Positions 5,141 through 5,286 of a DNA stretch of 5,286 nt are shown here, in pieces. Source of the stretch: Oscillospiraceae bacterium. GTDB taxonomy: Bacteria > Bacillota_A > Clostridia > Oscillospirales > Oscillospiraceae. The stretch spans positions 1 through 5,286 of the forward strand of contig JAISBX010000046.1 of assembly GCA_031265965.1 (NCBI GenBank), in the 5' to 3' direction. The first letter of the stretch is position 1, and every line of letters begins with the position of its first letter. The notes beneath the pieces were generated by a model that saw only the letters and a list, made by a program, of their open reading frames with translations, did not search any database and had not been told where the DNA came from. Position numbers and translations under genes: made by a program.

Positions 5141-5286
5141 ACAACTTAATCAAACCGTTGAAGCGGGAGTAAAAACGCAGCGTGCATTCACAGAGAGCCG
5201 GGGGGCTGAGAGCCGGTAAAACGCAGCGCGTTACAATGGGCCGCCGAGGGCGCGGGTAAATGCCGCGACGTATCGCACGCGTCAGT
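5141..5286 (+). promoter_or_regulatory. T-box riboswitch leader, 5' part, probable tryptophan specifier (UGG); truncated by the window end
   Basis: T-box leaders bind a tRNA by its anticodon and sense whether its 3' end is charged; uncharged tRNA favours antitermination. Stem I can be built here. The lower stem is GCGG/CCGC (5163-5166 with 5241-5244). A GAG (5246-5248) opposite UUGA (5158-5161) fits the K-turn. The specifier loop has AGUA (5168-5171) facing CAA-UGG-G (5234-5240). The upper helices are AACGC/GCGUU (5174-5178 with 5228-5232) and GCGU/ACGC (5180-5183 with 5221-5224). The distal AGAGA motif (5192-5196) and CCGG/CCGG stem (5198-5201 with 5213-5216) enclose a CUGAGAG-type loop. By analogy with GAA-codon-purine specifiers, UGG (5237-5239) reads tRNA-Trp. 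A second hairpin, CGCGG/CCGCG (5251-5255 with 5263-5267), follows. The antiterminator, the UGGN tRNA-end bulge and the regulated gene lie beyond the edge. Confidence 0.8.

Overview
The window is a compact, GC-rich bacterial segment that most likely comes from a high-GC member of the Clostridia or a related Firmicutes lineage. The grounds are a T-box leader with a Firmicutes-style Stem I, an S-layer-homology (SLH) anchored exoprotein, an Obg GTPase with the C-terminal OCT domain, and AT-rich sigma-A type promoters between GC-rich genes. No mobile element, CRISPR array, tRNA or rRNA was seen.

Left part (1-1134, minus strand): the first 33 codons of serC (phosphoserine aminotransferase) run off the left edge. 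Upstream of serC lies an exact-consensus promoter (TTGACA, 17 nt, TATAAT) whose -35 box overlaps the stop codon of the next gene. A GC-rich hairpin lies in the predicted serC leader. That next gene is a complete nadC (quinolinate phosphoribosyltransferase, 289 aa, active-site residues intact), with its own near-consensus promoter.

Middle (1135-3776, plus strand): a divergent intergenic region carries a good promoter for a large exported protein. From N to C terminus this protein has a signal peptide, a NAGPA-type phosphodiester glycosidase domain, a beta-rich/Ig-like linker, three SLH repeats and a (PEPT)5 tail encoded by a 12-bp tandem repeat. It looks like a cell-surface glycan-processing enzyme held on the wall by its SLH repeats.

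Right part (3773-5286, plus strand): obg (425 aa, complete) starts inside the stop codon of the SLH gene (ATGA overlap), so an essential ribosome-assembly GTPase is translationally linked to a surface enzyme. After obg there is no clear intrinsic terminator. A TTGACA-17-TAGACT promoter with a perfect 7-bp inverted repeat across its spacer and -10 box follows, and then the 5' half of a T-box leader. The Stem I specifier reads UGG, so the gene to the right of the window is probably a tryptophan gene (tryptophanyl-tRNA synthetase, trp biosynthesis or a Trp transporter).

The genes do not form one pathway. serC, nadC and the Trp T-box target belong to amino-acid and cofactor supply, obg to ribosome assembly, and the SLH enzyme to the cell surface. 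The strongest points for follow-up are the Trp T-box with its operator-like palindrome and the SLH-glycosidase/obg coupling.
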